Source of the DNA: a virus
Virus record (IMG/VR): IMGVR_UViG_3300032006_002537
Span: 1 to 32,144 of that record
DNA: 32,144 nucleotides
Strand: one strand, 5' to 3'
The notes beneath the pieces were generated by a model. It did no database searches. It was not told where the DNA came from and worked only from the letters and a program-made list of their open reading frames with translations. Positions 1-7,852 of the stretch are shown piece by piece. Position 1 is the stretch's first letter, and each line of letters starts with the position of its first letter. Both the position numbers and the translations under genes were made by a program.

Positions 1-111
1 CCTGTTGGATTAGATTATAAATTACCACCTACTAAAATAGTAGAAGATGCATGGCATGATTTTAATACTACTATAACAAAAATTGGACTAACGGAGGCAT
101 TATCGGAATGA
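1..111 (+). CDS. C-terminal end of an unidentified protein (partial)
   Basis: The window opens inside a reading frame that gives 36 codons and stops at TGA 109-111, ending in the residues EALSE. Its stop overlaps the ATG of the next gene in an ATGA arrangement, which is typical of translational coupling and supports a real gene end. Too little of the protein is present to recognise a family. Confidence 0.6.
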   Translation, partial: PVGLDYKLPPTKIVEDAWHDFNTTITKIGLTEALSE

Positions 112-1700
112 TATTTGGTTTATTTGTGCTATTTACGGCATTATTAATATCAGGAGTAGCCGCCTGGTATTCTATTGTTGGACTAATGGCTATTTTTAGT
201 GGAGCCGCTTTGGCAATTGCTATTATGGGCGGAGTATTAGAAGTAGGTAAATTAGTTACAGCAAGTTGGCTTTATAATTATTGGACAGTAGTACCTAGAT
301 TTCTTAAAATATATCTTACAGGTGCAGTAGTAGGTTTAATGTTTATTACATCTATGGGTATCTTTGGGTTTTTATCTAAAGCACACTTAGAACAAACTGC
401 AATGTCTGAAGAGCAAGTTGCTCAAATAACAGTATATGAAGGTAAGTTAGTTAGGGCGAATGCAAAAATAACACGCTGGACTGATGAAATAGACCGTTTA
501 AATAAAGGCGAAAACGTTAGAGTAGATAATATAGTTGCTAGTGAAGAAGAGCAACTACAACGATTATACAGTCGTATTGATACAGAAAAAGAAGCATTAA
601 GATTAACTGCCAAAGGCGCAATTGATATACAACAAGAAAAATTAAAAGATTCAGATCAAAGAACAAAAGATGATATAGCACTTATTAGTAAACGTGAAGG
701 CGACAATCAAGAAGAAATAGATAAAATACGACAACGTGAAAGAGGCATTGCATGGATTGCTCGTAGAGATATTGGTAAAATACAAGATCAACTCAAATTA
801 GATTTATTAGAAATAGATAAAAGATATGCACCTGATGTAGATGCAGTTAATAAACGTATTGCTACACTTAAAGAACAATCTAATTTAAAAACAGAAGATA
901 TAGATAAACGTGTAAACGAATTAGAAGGATTTATTGAAGCAGAACAAGTAATAGTAGATAAAGTTAGGGATGATAAATTAGTTTTAGAAAAAACATACAG
1001 AGCATTAGAAGTAGAAGTTGGTCCGGTAAAATATATTGCAGAATTTATATATGGTGATAATGCACCGGGTATGTTAGATAGTGCAGTTAGAGGAGTTATT
1101 TTATTATTGATATTTGTTTTTGATCCTCTTGCAGTATTATTAGTTATTGCAGGAAATATGACTATACGGCAATATATTGATTTAAAACCTTTACCTTTAA
1201 ATATGCGAAAGGAAGACGATAATGATGTTAGAATTGAACCGGAAAATATACCAGAAAGACCAATTCCTGAAACAGAACCAGACCCTGAGCCGGAACCGCC
1301 TGAACCTGAGCGAGAAGTTAGAGTTGATGAAGATGTTGTTGAACATAAAGAGGAAGAAGAGGATGAACCTAATGAACCAAAACCTGTAGAAGGTAAAGCA
1401 ACACGATCACATGAACCAGGAATTGCAGGAGTTATTCATCCAGTAAAAGATGAAGAAACAGAACAAAATATAAATGAAATAAAAGAAATATTAGAAAAAG
1501 CAGATCCAGAAGTAAGAGAAGAAGTGGTAAAGGAATTAGAAAAAGAAGATCAAGAAGTAAAATCAGTATTAGTTGATAAAACAAATAAAACAGTTTTAGA
1601 ACCATTAGTTAGTAAAGGGAGGTCATTATTAAAATCTTTAGCATCCGGCAAGAGCAAGAAAGTGAGTTGGATTAATACACCACATGAACCAGAACACTAA
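108..1700 (+). CDS. Membrane-anchored coiled-coil protein, function unknown
   Basis: The 530-residue protein has about three hydrophobic segments near the N-terminus (about residues 3-20, 24-44 and 69-90). A long charged heptad-like region (about 95-300) follows, with many E/K/D/R and few prolines, so a long coiled coil is likely. A fourth hydrophobic segment lies at about 329-351 ([20 protein letters not shown]), then an acidic proline- and glutamate-rich tail to the end. The layout suggests a phage inner-membrane protein with a large coiled-coil domain between membrane segments. I recall similar coil-containing membrane proteins in marine T4-like phages, but I cannot assign a role. It starts within the stop of the previous gene and overlaps the first 17 bases of clpX, so it probably belongs to the same transcript as clpX-infC-rpsU. 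Confidence 0.8.
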   Translation: MIFGLFVLFTALLISGVAAWYSIVGLMAIFSGAALAIAIMGGVLEVGKLVTASWLYNYWTVVPRFLKIYLTGAVVGLMFITSMGIFGFLSKAHLEQTAMSEEQVAQITVYEGKLVRANAKITRWTDEIDRLNKGENVRVDNIVASEEEQLQRLYSRIDTEKEALRLTAKGAIDIQQEKLKDSDQRTKDDIALISKREGDNQEEIDKIRQRERGIAWIARRDIGKIQDQLKLDLLEIDKRYAPDVDAVNKRIATLKEQSNLKTEDIDKRVNELEGFIEAEQVIVDKVRDDKLVLEKTYRALEVEVGPVKYIAEFIYGDNAPGMLDSAVRGVILLLIFVFDPLAVLLVIAGNMTIRQYIDLKPLPLNMRKEDDNDVRIEPENIPERPIPETEPDPEPEPPEPEREVRVDEDVVEHKEEEEDEPNEPKPVEGKATRSHEPGIAGVIHPVKDEETEQNINEIKEILEKADPEVREEVVKELEKEDQEVKSVLVDKTNKTVLEPLVSKGRSLLKSLASGKSKKVSWINTPHEPEH

Positions 1701-2916
1701 AGACTTTATCTGTAGTTTTTGCAATAAAACTCGAGAAGAAGTTAAAAAATTAATTCAAGGTCCGGACAACGGCGCTTTTATATGCGACGAATGTATTAAA
1801 CTTTCCTTTGATATTATTAGTGAAGAAGAAAGTGAAATTAATGAACATTATGTTTACACTCCACAAGCAATTTACGACCATTTAAATGAATTTGTTATTG
1901 GTCAGCATGAAGCAAAAAAAGTCCTATCAGTAGCAGTATATAATCATTACAAACGAATTAATCATATAGCATCAGACATAGAATTAGATAAATCTAATGT
2001 ACTGTTATTAGGTCCGTCTGGCTGTGGTAAAACATTAATGGCAAGTACAGTAGCAAAAATATTAGATGTGCCATTTGCAATAGCCGATGCAACTACAGTA
2101 ACAGAAGCAGGATATGTAGGCGATGATGTAGAAAATTTAATAACTAAACTATTGCATAATGCAGAATATGATATTGATAGGGCAGAAAAAGGTATTGTAT
2201 ATGTTGATGAAATAGATAAAAAAGGACGAAAATCTGAATCTGCAAGTATTACGAGAGATGTAAGCGGCGAAGGAGTCCAACAAGCATTGTTAAAAATGAT
2301 AGAAGGCACCGAAGTTCGTGTACCCCCAGCAGGTGGAAGAAAGCATCCTCAATCTGAAATAGTAGAAGTTGATACCAAAAACATATTGTTTATATTAGGA
2401 GGAGCATTTATAGATTTAGAAAAGCATATTAAAAAACGATTAAACAAAACAAAATCAATAGGATTTGGAGCAATAATAGATGAACAAGAAGATGACACAA
2501 ATTATTTTAGTCGAGTAGAACCAGACGATTTAGTTGAGTATGGCATGATACCTGAATTAGTAGGTAGAGTACCTGTACGTGTAGGTTTAAAAGAACTTAC
2601 AAAAAAGCAGTTAATACAAGTATTACAAGAACCTAAAAATAGCATTATTAAACAATTTCAACGAATATTTGAAATGGATAATGTTAAATTAGAATTTACA
2701 GATAAAGCATGTGAAGAAATAGTTAAAATTTGTAATGATACAAAAGTCGGCGCAAGAGGATTGCGATCAGTTATAGAAAATGCATTATTAGATGTGCAAT
2801 TTAACTTACCAACATACGAAAAGAAAGGCATAGAAAAGGTAGTTATAAATGAAGACACGATCACGAAACAACAGGAACCGTTCCTCGTTTACGGGAAAAA
2901 GCAACAGACGAAGTAA
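1684..2916 (+). CDS. clpX: ClpX, ATP-dependent protein unfoldase
   Basis: This is a full-length ClpX of 410 residues (bacterial ClpX is about 420). ClpX unfolds tagged proteins and threads them into the ClpP protease. The N-terminal zinc-binding domain is intact (Cys10, Cys13, Cys34, Cys37). The AAA+ core has Walker A GPSGCGKT (110-117), the pore loop GYVG (143-146), Walker B with Asp175-Glu176, the RKH loop (219-221) and the sensor-2 motif GARGLR (356-361). The IGF tripeptide used to dock on ClpP is also kept (Ile259-Gly260-Phe261), so it should couple to host ClpP; no clpP is in the window. Its 3' end overlaps the start of infC by 68 bases. Expected effect (inference): redirecting host proteolysis, with the phage zinc domain changing adaptor choice. 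Confidence 0.97.
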   Translation: MNQNTKDFICSFCNKTREEVKKLIQGPDNGAFICDECIKLSFDIISEEESEINEHYVYTPQAIYDHLNEFVIGQHEAKKVLSVAVYNHYKRINHIASDIELDKSNVLLLGPSGCGKTLMASTVAKILDVPFAIADATTVTEAGYVGDDVENLITKLLHNAEYDIDRAEKGIVYVDEIDKKGRKSESASITRDVSGEGVQQALLKMIEGTEVRVPPAGGRKHPQSEIVEVDTKNILFILGGAFIDLEKHIKKRLNKTKSIGFGAIIDEQEDDTNYFSRVEPDDLVEYGMIPELVGRVPVRVGLKELTKKQLIQVLQEPKNSIIKQFQRIFEMDNVKLEFTDKACEEIVKICNDTKVGARGLRSVIENALLDVQFNLPTYEKKGIEKVVINEDTITKQQEPFLVYGKKQQTK

Positions 2917-3394
2917 TTATATAAGCCACCCTATGTTGCGGCTTATAGATGAAAAAGGTGAGCAATTAGGCGTTATGGAGACTAGAAAAGCCATAGCAAT
3001 TGCTCGTGAACGGGAATTAGAGGTTGTAGTTGTATCTGAAAAGGCAGATCCACCGGTTGCAAAAATTGTGGATTTAAATAAATACGTATATAAAGAACAA
3101 CAAAGGAAGAAAGCTCTAGCAAAAAATGCTCGTGCAACTCGGACCGAGTTAAAAGAAATGCAATTTAGACCAAAAATTGATAACCATGATTTTGAAGTTA
3201 AAGCAAACAAAATTAAAAAGTTTTTAGATAAAGGTGATCAAGTAAAAATTGTAATTCGATTTAAAGGTCGCGAACGGTATATATACAAAGAGCAAGGAAT
3301 GGAACTTTTTGAAAGATTATCGAAAAGTTTGGAAACGGATTTCCTTTCAGAGCCTAAATTTGTCGGTTCAAGTATCGTAGCAATTTTAAAATGA
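2849..3394 (+). CDS. infC: Translation initiation factor IF-3
   Basis: The 181-residue protein has both IF-3 domains and the length of bacterial IF-3 (E. coli 180). The N domain is shown by [14 protein letters not shown] (about 30-43) and [15 protein letters not shown], the linker is Lys/Arg-rich, and the C domain starts at [17 protein letters not shown] and includes [10 protein letters not shown]-3 binds the 30S subunit, blocks premature 50S joining and proofreads start codon and initiator tRNA. The ATG at 2849 lies inside clpX and has AAAAGG about 9 bases upstream. The next ATG (2933) would remove residues that align with the conserved N-terminal strand, so 2849 is preferred. E. coli infC starts with AUU for autoregulation; this one uses AUG. 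It overlaps rpsU by ATGA, making a translation-takeover pair. Confidence 0.96.
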   Translation: MKTRSRNNRNRSSFTGKSNRRSNYISHPMLRLIDEKGEQLGVMETRKAIAIARERELEVVVVSEKADPPVAKIVDLNKYVYKEQQRKKALAKNARATRTELKEMQFRPKIDNHDFEVKANKIKKFLDKGDQVKIVIRFKGRERYIYKEQGMELFERLSKSLETDFLSEPKFVGSSIVAILK

Positions 3395-3603
3395 TAACAA
3401 TTGAAGTAAGAAATAATAATGCAGAAAAAGCAATTAAATTATTAAAGAAAAAAATTAATGCCGAAGGCACGTTAAAAGAATGTCGCGATAGGCAATTTTA
3501 TGAAAAACCGACAGATAAAAGGCGGCGGCAAAAAGCTCAAGCCATTCGTCGTATAGAACGACAATTACAAAAATTATATGAAGGTCGTTTAAAAAATTAT
3601 TGA
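3391..3603 (+). CDS. rpsU: Small ribosomal subunit protein bS21
   Basis: The 70-residue basic protein matches bS21 along its length (E. coli 71 residues): the N-terminal VRNNNAEKAIKLLKKKI, the ECRDRQFYEKPTDKRRRQK centre and a helical Arg/Lys tail. bS21 sits on the 30S platform near the 16S rRNA anti-Shine-Dalgarno and helps mRNA binding. Phage copies of bS21 are known, especially in marine and very large phages, and are thought to swap into host ribosomes. Here it is translationally coupled (ATGA) to phage IF-3, so both could act on initiation together. The -35 element of the next promoter begins at the last base of its final sense codon and runs through the TGA stop. Confidence 0.96.
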   Translation: MITIEVRNNNAEKAIKLLKKKINAEGTLKECRDRQFYEKPTDKRRRQKAQAIRRIERQLQKLYEGRLKNY

Positions 3604-3628
3604 CATCTTTATTATACTATGTTATAAT
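3600..3628 (+). promoter_or_regulatory. Consensus sigma-70 promoter with extended -10
   Basis: A perfect TTGACA (3600-3605) and a perfect TATAAT (3623-3628) are separated by 17 bases, with TG one base upstream of the -10 (TGTTATAAT). Transcription should start near 3635 and serve hsp20 and probably clpS. The -35 overlaps the stop codon of rpsU. The same architecture recurs at 9427 and 25224. Confidence 0.85.
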
Positions 3629-3651
3629 AATGATAAATAATAATGAGGAGA

Positions 3652-3678
3652 AGATTAATGCCACAGTAGGGTTAATCT
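3652..3678 (+). promoter_or_regulatory. Hairpin in the hsp20 leader, with a MPQ mini-frame
   Basis: AGATTAA (3652-3658) and TTAATCT (3672-3678) form a perfect 7-bp stem in the 5' leader of hsp20. A tiny frame ATG CCA CAG TAG at 3658-3669, preceded by GAGGAG, lies in the loop. This could be a leader or stability element. I see no convincing pairing that masks the hsp20 ribosome-binding site, so an RNA thermometer is not supported. Confidence 0.35.
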
Positions 3679-3711
3679 AACTCTGTCTTGCTTATAAAAA
3701 AGGAGAATATT

Positions 3712-4170
3712 ATGACACATAGACACCTCACAACCGCTAATCTTAGCGATTTTATTACTTCACTAACACCGTTTACAGTTGGAATGGACAGAATGTTTAG
3801 GGACTTAGAGCAGTTCTCTAATTCATATACTGCCTCATCTACAGGGTATCCACCCTATAACATCGAGCAAGTCGATGACGGTAAATGGGTGATTTCAATG
3901 GCCATTGCAGGCTTTGGTGAAGATGATATAGAAGTTTCACAAAAAGAACGCAATCTTACAGTTAAAGGTAAGATTGAAAATAAAGACGGTGATACAGATT
4001 CTTTTGTTCATCGCGGTATTGCTAATCGTTCCTTTGACCGAACTTTTCGCTTAGGTCCACATGTGCTAGTTAAGGATGCAGTCCTTAAGAATGGCATGTT
4101 GACTATAGATATGGAACAGGAAATACCAGAGGAAGAAAAACCTAAGGTAATTCCTATCACGGTTAATTAA
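3712..4170 (+). CDS. Hsp20/IbpA-like small heat-shock protein
   Basis: The 152-residue protein has the alpha-crystallin domain of the bacterial IbpA type: PPYNIEQVDDGKWVISMAIAGF, then the ERNLTVKGKIENKD strands, GIANRSFDRTFRLG, and the closing LKNGMLTIDMEQEIPEE. The C-terminal IPITV supplies the I-x-I anchor used in oligomer assembly. These ATP-independent holdases protect unfolded proteins, and small Hsps are common in marine T4-like phages. The ATG at 3712 is chosen because AGGAG lies 6 bases upstream; an upstream in-frame start at 3688 has no such site. It is the first gene after a consensus promoter and is followed by a GC-rich hairpin. Confidence 0.94.
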   Translation: MTHRHLTTANLSDFITSLTPFTVGMDRMFRDLEQFSNSYTASSTGYPPYNIEQVDDGKWVISMAIAGFGEDDIEVSQKERNLTVKGKIENKDGDTDSFVHRGIANRSFDRTFRLGPHVLVKDAVLKNGMLTIDMEQEIPEEEKPKVIPITVN

Positions 4171-4180
4171 GCAACTTTAT

Positions 4181-4206
4181 ATGCGGTGTCAAAACCGGCA
4201 CCGCAT
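4181..4206 (+). terminator. GC-rich stem-loop after hsp20, possible terminator
   Basis: ATGCGGTG (4181-4188) and CACCGCAT (4199-4206) form a perfect 8-bp stem with a 10-base loop in the gap between hsp20 and clpS. The stem is GC-rich against an AT-rich background. The following bases (TCATATTAAC) are only weakly T-rich, so it may be a partial terminator or an mRNA-processing or stability hairpin. Confidence 0.5.
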
Positions 4207-4239
4207 TCATATTAACTAAATATAAAAAAAGGTTTGCTC

Positions 4240-4548
4240 ATGCCTGATGTTGAAACTATAGTTGAAAAAGATACAAAAACAGTTCAAAATTTAAAAGAAC
4301 CCGAAAAATATCAAGTCATTTTTATTAATGATAATTTTACACCCATGGAATTTGTTGTAGAAGCATTAATGGCTATTTTTCATCATTCAAAAGAAGCCGC
4401 AGAAAAGATAATGATAGATATTCATGAAAAAGGTAAAGGAATTGCTGGTATATTTTTTTATGAAATAGCCGAACAAAAAGCATTAGAAACTACTCATTTG
4501 GCAAGATCTAAAGGCCATCCTCTAAACGTCGAAATTGAAACAGTATGA
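4240..4548 (+). CDS. clpS: ClpS, N-degron adaptor
   Basis: The 102-residue protein aligns along its length with ClpS (E. coli 106), which hands proteins with destabilising N-terminal residues to ClpAP. The core is YQVIFINDNFTPMEFVVEA, then a helical segment and IHEKGKGIAGIF. The residues that hold the substrate alpha-amino group in E. coli are Asp35, Asp36 and His66; the equivalents here are Asp31, Asn32 and His62, so the second Asp is Asn. The gate Met (Met36) is kept. The ATG at 4240 has AAAAAGG 7 bases upstream and is preferred to a TTG two codons earlier. No ClpA is in the window, so a host ClpA is the expected partner. Confidence 0.95.
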   Translation: MPDVETIVEKDTKTVQNLKEPEKYQVIFINDNFTPMEFVVEALMAIFHHSKEAAEKIMIDIHEKGKGIAGIFFYEIAEQKALETTHLARSKGHPLNVEIETV

Positions 4549-5101
4549 TATTATAGTTGTCGGAAATGGTGTTAGTAGAAAAAATATAGATCTTTGGCAA
4601 CTAAAAAAAGATTATATAGTATACGGATGTAATGCAATATATAGAGAATTTCAACCTGACATTCTTTTTTGTGTTGATGATAGAATGTGCAATGAAATTC
4701 ATGTAAGTGGTTATTCAAAAGCACATACAGTAATTTCACCGAATAAATATAGTTGTCCTTCAGCGACACATATCGAAACAAATAATAAATGGAAAAAATG
4801 GAATTGTGGAGCATTAGCATGTTATTATGCCGCAACGCAATTACCAAATATAATATATCTTATAGGATTTGACATTGGCGGAGAAGAAGAATACAGAAAT
4901 ATCTACGAAGGATCTCTCCACTATTGTAGTAGAGGCTCAGAACGCCACTTCTCAGTGGAATCTGCTACCACAAGACAACTTCTCTGGACCTTTCATTCCT
5001 TTCCCGATATCCAGTTTAGAAGAATTGGTGGAATGGCAATACATGAATTCGGAAGATGTAGAAATTATAGAAAAATAGAAAAATTACCTTATGAAAATTA
5101 A
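4535..5101 (+). CDS. Rossmann-like protein, possible DUF115/glycosyltransferase relative
   Basis: The 188-residue protein begins with a strand and glycine turn, DIIVVGNGVSR, followed by YGCNAIYREFQPDILFCVDD and later NIIYLIGFDIGG. This pattern (GNG-S near the start, C-N-A, P-D, then a D-D pair) resembles phage proteins annotated as DUF115/MptE-like or sialyltransferase-like. No catalytic assignment is safe. The start is TTG 4535, overlapping the clpS end by 14 bases; no in-frame ATG fits the compact N-terminal strand. It overlaps the next gene by 11 bases. A role in modifying a sugar or surface polymer is inference only. Confidence 0.65.
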   Translation: MKQYDIIVVGNGVSRKNIDLWQLKKDYIVYGCNAIYREFQPDILFCVDDRMCNEIHVSGYSKAHTVISPNKYSCPSATHIETNNKWKKWNCGALACYYAATQLPNIIYLIGFDIGGEEEYRNIYEGSLHYCSRGSERHFSVESATTRQLLWTFHSFPDIQFRRIGGMAIHEFGRCRNYRKIEKLPYEN

Positions 5102-6221
5102 AACAACAGATTATAACCGACATGTCATAGGAGATAATGTTGCATTATCTTTTGATGATTTTTATGAAGATTTAAAAGAATTAAGATCCATGTGTCCAGA
5201 TCATACTCAAGAATCTGATTATTGGAAATATAATAACGATTATTTAGATAATTCAGAAGAATCTAAAAAAGTTCAAAAAGAAATAGAAAAACGATTAACT
5301 TTAAAACCTGAAACAAGAGATAGATTATATCCTCGATTGTTACCTGTCGGTCCAGCCGGAACTGTGTCGGATATTTTTCCAGATTATAATACATTAAACA
5401 CACTTAAACCTATCATTAAAGAAGTGTATGATAAAGATGTTACTAGTGTTGAAAGCCAATGTATTAGTTCTACATATTGGGATTATGAACTGCATGTTGA
5501 TGCTCATAATTCACATCATGATAATGTTTTGTCAGCATGTTGGGATGAACTTATTGAAAAAGGCGATGAACATCTTTTAGATAGTATGCTTGTTCCTCCT
5601 GACAAAATAGATGAATGTCATTCTTGGATTAAAGAACGTGAAAATCTTGACCCAAGACTTTATAATAGTGCTACCGAGTTAGACATTGTTTCTGCAGACC
5701 GACCTATATTTCCGGCGGCTTTAAAAAAATCATATTTTTTTTATAATTATTTGCCAACATCTAAAAGATTAAAATTACAAAATCATCCTAATAGGCCCCA
5801 ATGGTTACCTGAAAATAGTTTTGTATGTTTTATATTTTTAGATTTTAATACCGATCCCCAATGGAATGAAATCCCTGAAATTCAATTTTGGAAACATAAA
5901 CCTATGAAGGTTTCTGATCATGAAAGATATAAAATAACCCAAAACGAATTAAAAAAAGAAGAAATAATATCACAATTATTTTATTACGAATCGTGGCATT
6001 ATGGTGAAGTAACAGAGGCAGATGCCTTTAAAACAAATAAACAACTAAGTGATTTGGTATGGGATGAACAGCATACATTAACAGAATATAATTTAATTCA
6101 ATCTATACCTGGCAAAATAAATAAATGTATTTTATTTCCGGGAGAATATTTTCATAAATTTAATTTTCCAAGAGGATACCTAGATTTACCTATGAGAACT
6201 CAAGTAATGATATTAAAATGA
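5091..6221 (+). CDS. 2OG-Fe(II) oxygenase-like protein (376 aa)
   Basis: The protein carries the spaced residues of an iron(II)/2-oxoglutarate oxygenase: H-x-D at His135-Val-Asp137 in DYELHVDAHN, a distal His355 in FPGEYFHKFNF and a following Arg369 in LPMRTQVMIL, which would bind 2-oxoglutarate. The rest is not recognisable and it is longer than the typical 200-250-residue phage oxygenases, with an insert of unknown function (about 150-330). Substrate unknown. It ends in an ATGA overlap with a second oxygenase-like gene, so the two are probably co-translated. The fold assignment rests on the metal-site pattern and the context of many related genes here, not on overall similarity. Confidence 0.6.
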   Translation: MKIKTTDYNRHVIGDNVALSFDDFYEDLKELRSMCPDHTQESDYWKYNNDYLDNSEESKKVQKEIEKRLTLKPETRDRLYPRLLPVGPAGTVSDIFPDYNTLNTLKPIIKEVYDKDVTSVESQCISSTYWDYELHVDAHNSHHDNVLSACWDELIEKGDEHLLDSMLVPPDKIDECHSWIKERENLDPRLYNSATELDIVSADRPIFPAALKKSYFFYNYLPTSKRLKLQNHPNRPQWLPENSFVCFIFLDFNTDPQWNEIPEIQFWKHKPMKVSDHERYKITQNELKKEEIISQLFYYESWHYGEVTEADAFKTNKQLSDLVWDEQHTLTEYNLIQSIPGKINKCILFPGEYFHKFNFPRGYLDLPMRTQVMILK

Positions 6222-6973
6222 AAATACAACCTCGTAATATATTCCATACACATATTTCCGCTTTTAACATATCCGATGAACCGGTGTTTAAATATTTGTT
6301 AGAGTTAAACAACCGAATGCCAGATAAAATAACTGAAGAAGAAAATATAACAAATCAAATAGGTAATACTTCATCATATAGTGCATATCAACGTAATATA
6401 AAAATGAATGATCTTACAACTTGGAATGCATACGAAGATGACGAATGGATTAAAGTTCGAGGTGAAGTTACTAAATTTTTAGAAAACCTCGCAAAATTAT
6501 ATGTAGATATGCATCATAATATGGGTACGGCTAATTGGATTAAAAGTAGAGAATTTGTAGTTACAAATTTATGGACGGTAAGATATAAAGAAGGAGATTA
6601 TCAATCATGGCATACTCATCCCCAATGTGCATTATCGGCAGTTTTATTTTTAGAAGTACCTGATAGTATTAATCCAGACACATTTCCTGATGGTATGTTA
6701 CATTTATTAAGCAATGGAACTTATGATGAGCATACTTTAGAAATAAATCATTCATATTATGTACAACCTGAGCCAGGATTAGTAATATTGTTTCCAGCAT
6801 CTATTGGGCATTTAGCATATCCATTTAAAGGGCCCGGCCAACGAACTGTAATATCATTTAATTATAATGATAAAATGGGCATGGCATCACTTGATAAAAG
6901 ATCAGGAAAATACCTTCTTTCCGGCCCTAATGGCAAGATTTACGAATTAACAGAGTATATTGAAGATAAATAA
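6218..6973 (+). CDS. 2OG-Fe(II) oxygenase-like protein (251 aa)
   Basis: The sequence resembles the putative phage/marine bacterial 2OG-Fe(II) oxygenase family: SWHTHPQCALSAVLFLEVP (His132 and His134), GLVILFPASIGHLAYPF (His198), then GQRTVISFN (Arg209). The first metal motif reads H-x-H rather than the classical H-x-D, as I recall is usual in this family. The protein is probably a cytoplasmic hydroxylase or related oxidase; the substrate is unknown. The start overlaps the previous stop (ATGA). It is the last gene before the 351-base gene-free region with strong RNA folding potential. Confidence 0.75.
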   Translation: MKIQPRNIFHTHISAFNISDEPVFKYLLELNNRMPDKITEEENITNQIGNTSSYSAYQRNIKMNDLTTWNAYEDDEWIKVRGEVTKFLENLAKLYVDMHHNMGTANWIKSREFVVTNLWTVRYKEGDYQSWHTHPQCALSAVLFLEVPDSINPDTFPDGMLHLLSNGTYDEHTLEINHSYYVQPEPGLVILFPASIGHLAYPFKGPGQRTVISFNYNDKMGMASLDKRSGKYLLSGPNGKIYELTEYIEDK

Positions 6974-6976
6974 TTT

Positions 6977-7089
6977 TAGGCGGACAAATATCGTCATGTA
7001 AACAGGAAGAACTGATCTAATCAATTACGTGCTGTTTATAGTAGTAAACTTGATCAAGATGTGTTTCAAATGACCATAAAGTCCGCCTA
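6977..7089 (+). ncRNA. Candidate structured RNA with nested stems
   Basis: This sits in a 351-base stretch (6974-7324) with no gene. Three perfect nested pairings are visible: TAGGCGGAC (6977-6985) with GTCCGCCTA (7081-7089), 9 bp; GTCAT (6993-6997) with ATGAC (7070-7074), 5 bp; and TAAACAG (6999-7005) with CTGTTTA (7032-7038), 7 bp. A palindrome CTTGATCAAG (7049-7058) occupies the remaining arm. The closing stem is GC-rich in an AT-rich genome. I could not match it to tmRNA, RNase P, 6S, hammerhead or a riboswitch I know. It could be a phage small RNA or a regulatory leader for the genes at 7325 onward. Confidence 0.6.
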
Positions 7090-7190
7090 CCGATAGAAAC
7101 AGGATGTGACAAAGTTCGGTTCGCACTAAGTAACCTCTGTTGTTAATATACAACTATGTTGAAAACTTATCGTGGCCGGGGGAGATGAGT

Positions 7191-7247
7191 GCAAAATCTA
7201 CAAACAATAGCTTATTCGCGATAAGGCTAAAAACAAAATGATTTTGC
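7191..7247 (+). ncRNA. Second candidate RNA hairpin domain
   Basis: GCAAAATC (7191-7198) pairs perfectly with GATTTTGC (7240-7247). Inside it, TAGCTTAT (7208-7215) pairs with ATAAGGCTA (7221-7229) through one bulged G around the loop TCGCG. Between this and the upstream structured element (7090-7190) I see only weaker pairings (CGATA/TATCG at 7091-7095/7168-7172). From 7248 to 7324 I see only AT-rich sequence with no clear promoter. The two structured blocks may be parts of one RNA. Confidence 0.5.
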
Positions 7248-7324
7248 TTCGTTCTTAATTGAGTATATGGTAATAATACCTCTGATAACATGTTTTATTT
7301 TTTTAATATACTAAGAGATACGGT

Positions 7325-7570
7325 ATGCAAGAATTAAGGAAAGGCAAAGCCTACAAGGTAGACAAAGAAGAATATGTCGCTGTATCTTTGAACATACGTG
7401 ATAGAGATCATTTCTATTCTATTGTTCATTACCTAAACAGGACGTTAGGTAGAACTGGTTGGAAAGCCCAAAAAAATACTCTTAAAAAATTTAAGCAAGG
7501 GCGAGTTAATGTTAAACGCCTTTTTTGGCTTTCTGACCCTTCTGTTTCTATAATATTAAAACTTCTATGA
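7325..7570 (+). CDS. Small basic protein, unknown
   Basis: The 81-residue protein is Lys/Arg-rich (for example WKAQKNTLKKFKQGR) with no membrane segment or known motif. ATG 7325 follows AAGAGA about 9 bases upstream, and the gene is coupled to the next one by ATGA. It is the first gene after the structured non-coding region, so any regulation by that RNA would act on it first. Confidence 0.6.
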   Translation: MQELRKGKAYKVDKEEYVAVSLNIRDRDHFYSIVHYLNRTLGRTGWKAQKNTLKKFKQGRVNVKRLFWLSDPSVSIILKLL

Positions 7571-7851
7571 ATGACATATTGTATGAACTTCAAAAAGTAA
7601 TACGAACCTTTAATGATAATATTGAAGACGATCCTGATATTAATCCTGATTTTATTAAAGAAGGACATATAGAAGTAGTTACACATGACAATATTCTTTT
7701 TGAATTAGATGTAAAACAATTAGAAGACGGGTCAATAGAAAAATCAATTTCAGTTTCTAAATTAGGTGATAACGGAGAAGTAGTTGAAGTCTACGAAGGT
7801 GACCAAGACGAATTATCCGAACTTATTCCTAATTCTAAATTATTAAATTAA
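7567..7851 (+). CDS. Small acidic protein, unknown
   Basis: The 94-residue acidic protein is rich in Asp and Glu (DNIEDDPDINPDF, YEGDQDELSEL) and has no Cys and no membrane segment. It begins within the stop of the preceding gene and ends one base before halogenase 1, so all three are probably one transcription unit. No family recognised. Confidence 0.65.
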   Translation: MNDILYELQKVIRTFNDNIEDDPDINPDFIKEGHIEVVTHDNILFELDVKQLEDGSIEKSISVSKLGDNGEVVEVYEGDQDELSELIPNSKLLN

Positions 7852-7852
7852 T

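Noticed and set aside
1684-3603. Host chromosomal segment joined to phage DNA
   Set aside because: Base composition, gene overlaps and single-strand coding continue unchanged from the clpX cassette into phage genes, and host clpX is normally next to clpP and lon, not infC and rpsU.
3640-3712. RNA thermometer for hsp20
   Set aside because: The leader hairpin does not pair with the ribosome-binding site; no four-U or ROSE-like element is visible.
6977-7247. Group I intron, RNase P RNA, tmRNA or hammerhead ribozyme
   Set aside because: I searched by eye for their conserved cores (for example GAGGAAAGUCC, CUGAUGA...GAAA, a tRNA-like end) and did not find them.
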